From Planctomycetota bacterium (GTDB lineage Bacteria > Planctomycetota > GCA-002687715 > DRQF01), in contig JAJRYU010000465.1 of NCBI GenBank assembly GCA_024275615.1, forward strand, positions 1 to 44,028: a stretch of 44,028 bases of DNA, read 5' to 3'. Positions 43,635 to 44,028 of the stretch are shown one piece after another. The notes under the pieces were generated by a model, which saw only the letters and a program-made list of their open reading frames with translations, had not been told where the DNA came from and ran no database searches. Position 1 is the stretch's first letter. Each line of letters starts with the position of its first letter. Made by a program: the position numbers and the translations under genes.

Positions 43635-44028
43635 ACGCTGCCTTTGCGGGCCAAGACAGCAAGCAAGTGCACCACGGCCATACCTATCACAAACATGAGA
43701 GCCATGTGGCCGTAGTGAAAAGCAGAGAAATTGTGGGCAAAGACCATCAACATCAGCATCGGGCCGGAAAGATATAGGTTGATATCGCCTAAGCGCCCGG
43801 CCCTTGCCATCTCGCTGTCGCTTGGGCCAATACCGGCCTCAAACGAGGCAGCGATCCGCTTTTGTAAGGGGGTGATGAGAAACCAAAGGTTCGCCCACAT
43901 AGCAACCGCCAAGGTCATGCCCCACATGATGAATTTGCCACGGCCAGAAAGGCCAGTGGCTTCACTGTGGTAAACACCCTGGAACCAGATATGCCCAAGG
44001 ACCCCCACACCTAGCAAGAGCGTCGCCA
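43631..44028 (-). CDS. PuuD-like integral membrane protein (5' end outside window)
   Basis: The frame is open to the right edge, with no stop before the TTG at 44017, so the N-terminus lies outside. About 130 residues with at least three hydrophobic segments are visible. WANLWFLITPLQKRI followed by LGDINLYLSGPMLMLMVFAHN matches the pattern of the membrane domain of urate hydroxylase PuuD/DUF989 (WFIIWPNQ…N…LS.PML…H). The heme c domain of full PuuD is absent: the visible C-terminus ends soon after LLAVLARKG. The neighbouring cupredoxin lipoprotein fits a redox setting. The specific reaction is not established. Confidence 0.55.
   Translation of the reverse strand, partial: ATLLLGVGVLGHIWFQGVYHSEATGLSGRGKFIMWGMTLAVAMWANLWFLITPLQKRIAASFEAGIGPSDSEMARAGRLGDINLYLSGPMLMLMVFAHNFSAFHYGHMALMFVIGMAVVHLLAVLARKGSV

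Overview
The window is 44 kb of a chromosome of about 50-53% G+C from a free-living, didermic, heterotrophic bacterium. Several large secreted proteins point to the Planctomycetota: FG-GAP, beta-helix and protease/PKD proteins with a recurring C-terminal module, a membrane-anchored terpenoid-cyclase-like repeat protein, and a thioredoxin-fold protein with a long helical tail. The phylum is an inference; no rRNA or tRNA gene is present to confirm it. No insertion sequence, prophage, CRISPR array or origin was seen.

Layout. 1-4.9 kb: an outer-membrane TonB-dependent receptor (cut by the left edge), a periplasmic YfiR/DUF4154 protein and a hybrid sensor kinase, tightly coupled as a trans-envelope signalling operon. 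5.1-8.7 kb: an AraC/GyrI-like regulator divergent from an exported VOC protein, a small membrane peptide, and a two-domain SagB-type dehydrogenase. 8.7-19 kb: a fatty-acid module with a membrane-anchored FadE-type acyl-CoA dehydrogenase facing away from a PaaK-like CoA ligase, a patatin lipase, a FadJ-like multifunctional enzyme and a thiolase, then an adenosine deaminase. The start and stop codons of several of these genes overlap, and the leader of the fadJ-like gene holds three inverted repeats. 19-25.5 kb: a TPMT-type methyltransferase, a phosphoglycolate-phosphatase-like HAD protein, an esterase, a secreted trypsin-like protease with a PKD domain followed by a clear terminator, and an EAL-HDOD protein. 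25.6-29.5 kb: an anchored prenyltransferase-repeat protein, a thioredoxin-fold selenoprotein and its convergent paralogue without redox residues. 30-40 kb: an FG-GAP protein, a RecQ helicase behind an inverted repeat, a GNAT protein, an M14 metallopeptidase and a beta-helix protein. 40-44 kb: an AAA/DUF4143 ATPase, a PLP aminotransferase, a cupredoxin-like lipoprotein and a PuuD-like membrane protein cut by the right edge.

The most striking object is at 27343-28368. Ordinary gene calling would split it at an in-frame TGA (27550-27552), but that TGA lies exactly at the first position of a thioredoxin CxxC motif (Sec-Gly-Pro-Cys), and a stem-loop suited to a bacterial SECIS follows at once. The adjacent convergent gene encodes a paralogue in which Sec has become Ser and the resolving Cys has become Ala, giving an active/inactive pair with the same unusual helical C-terminal domain.
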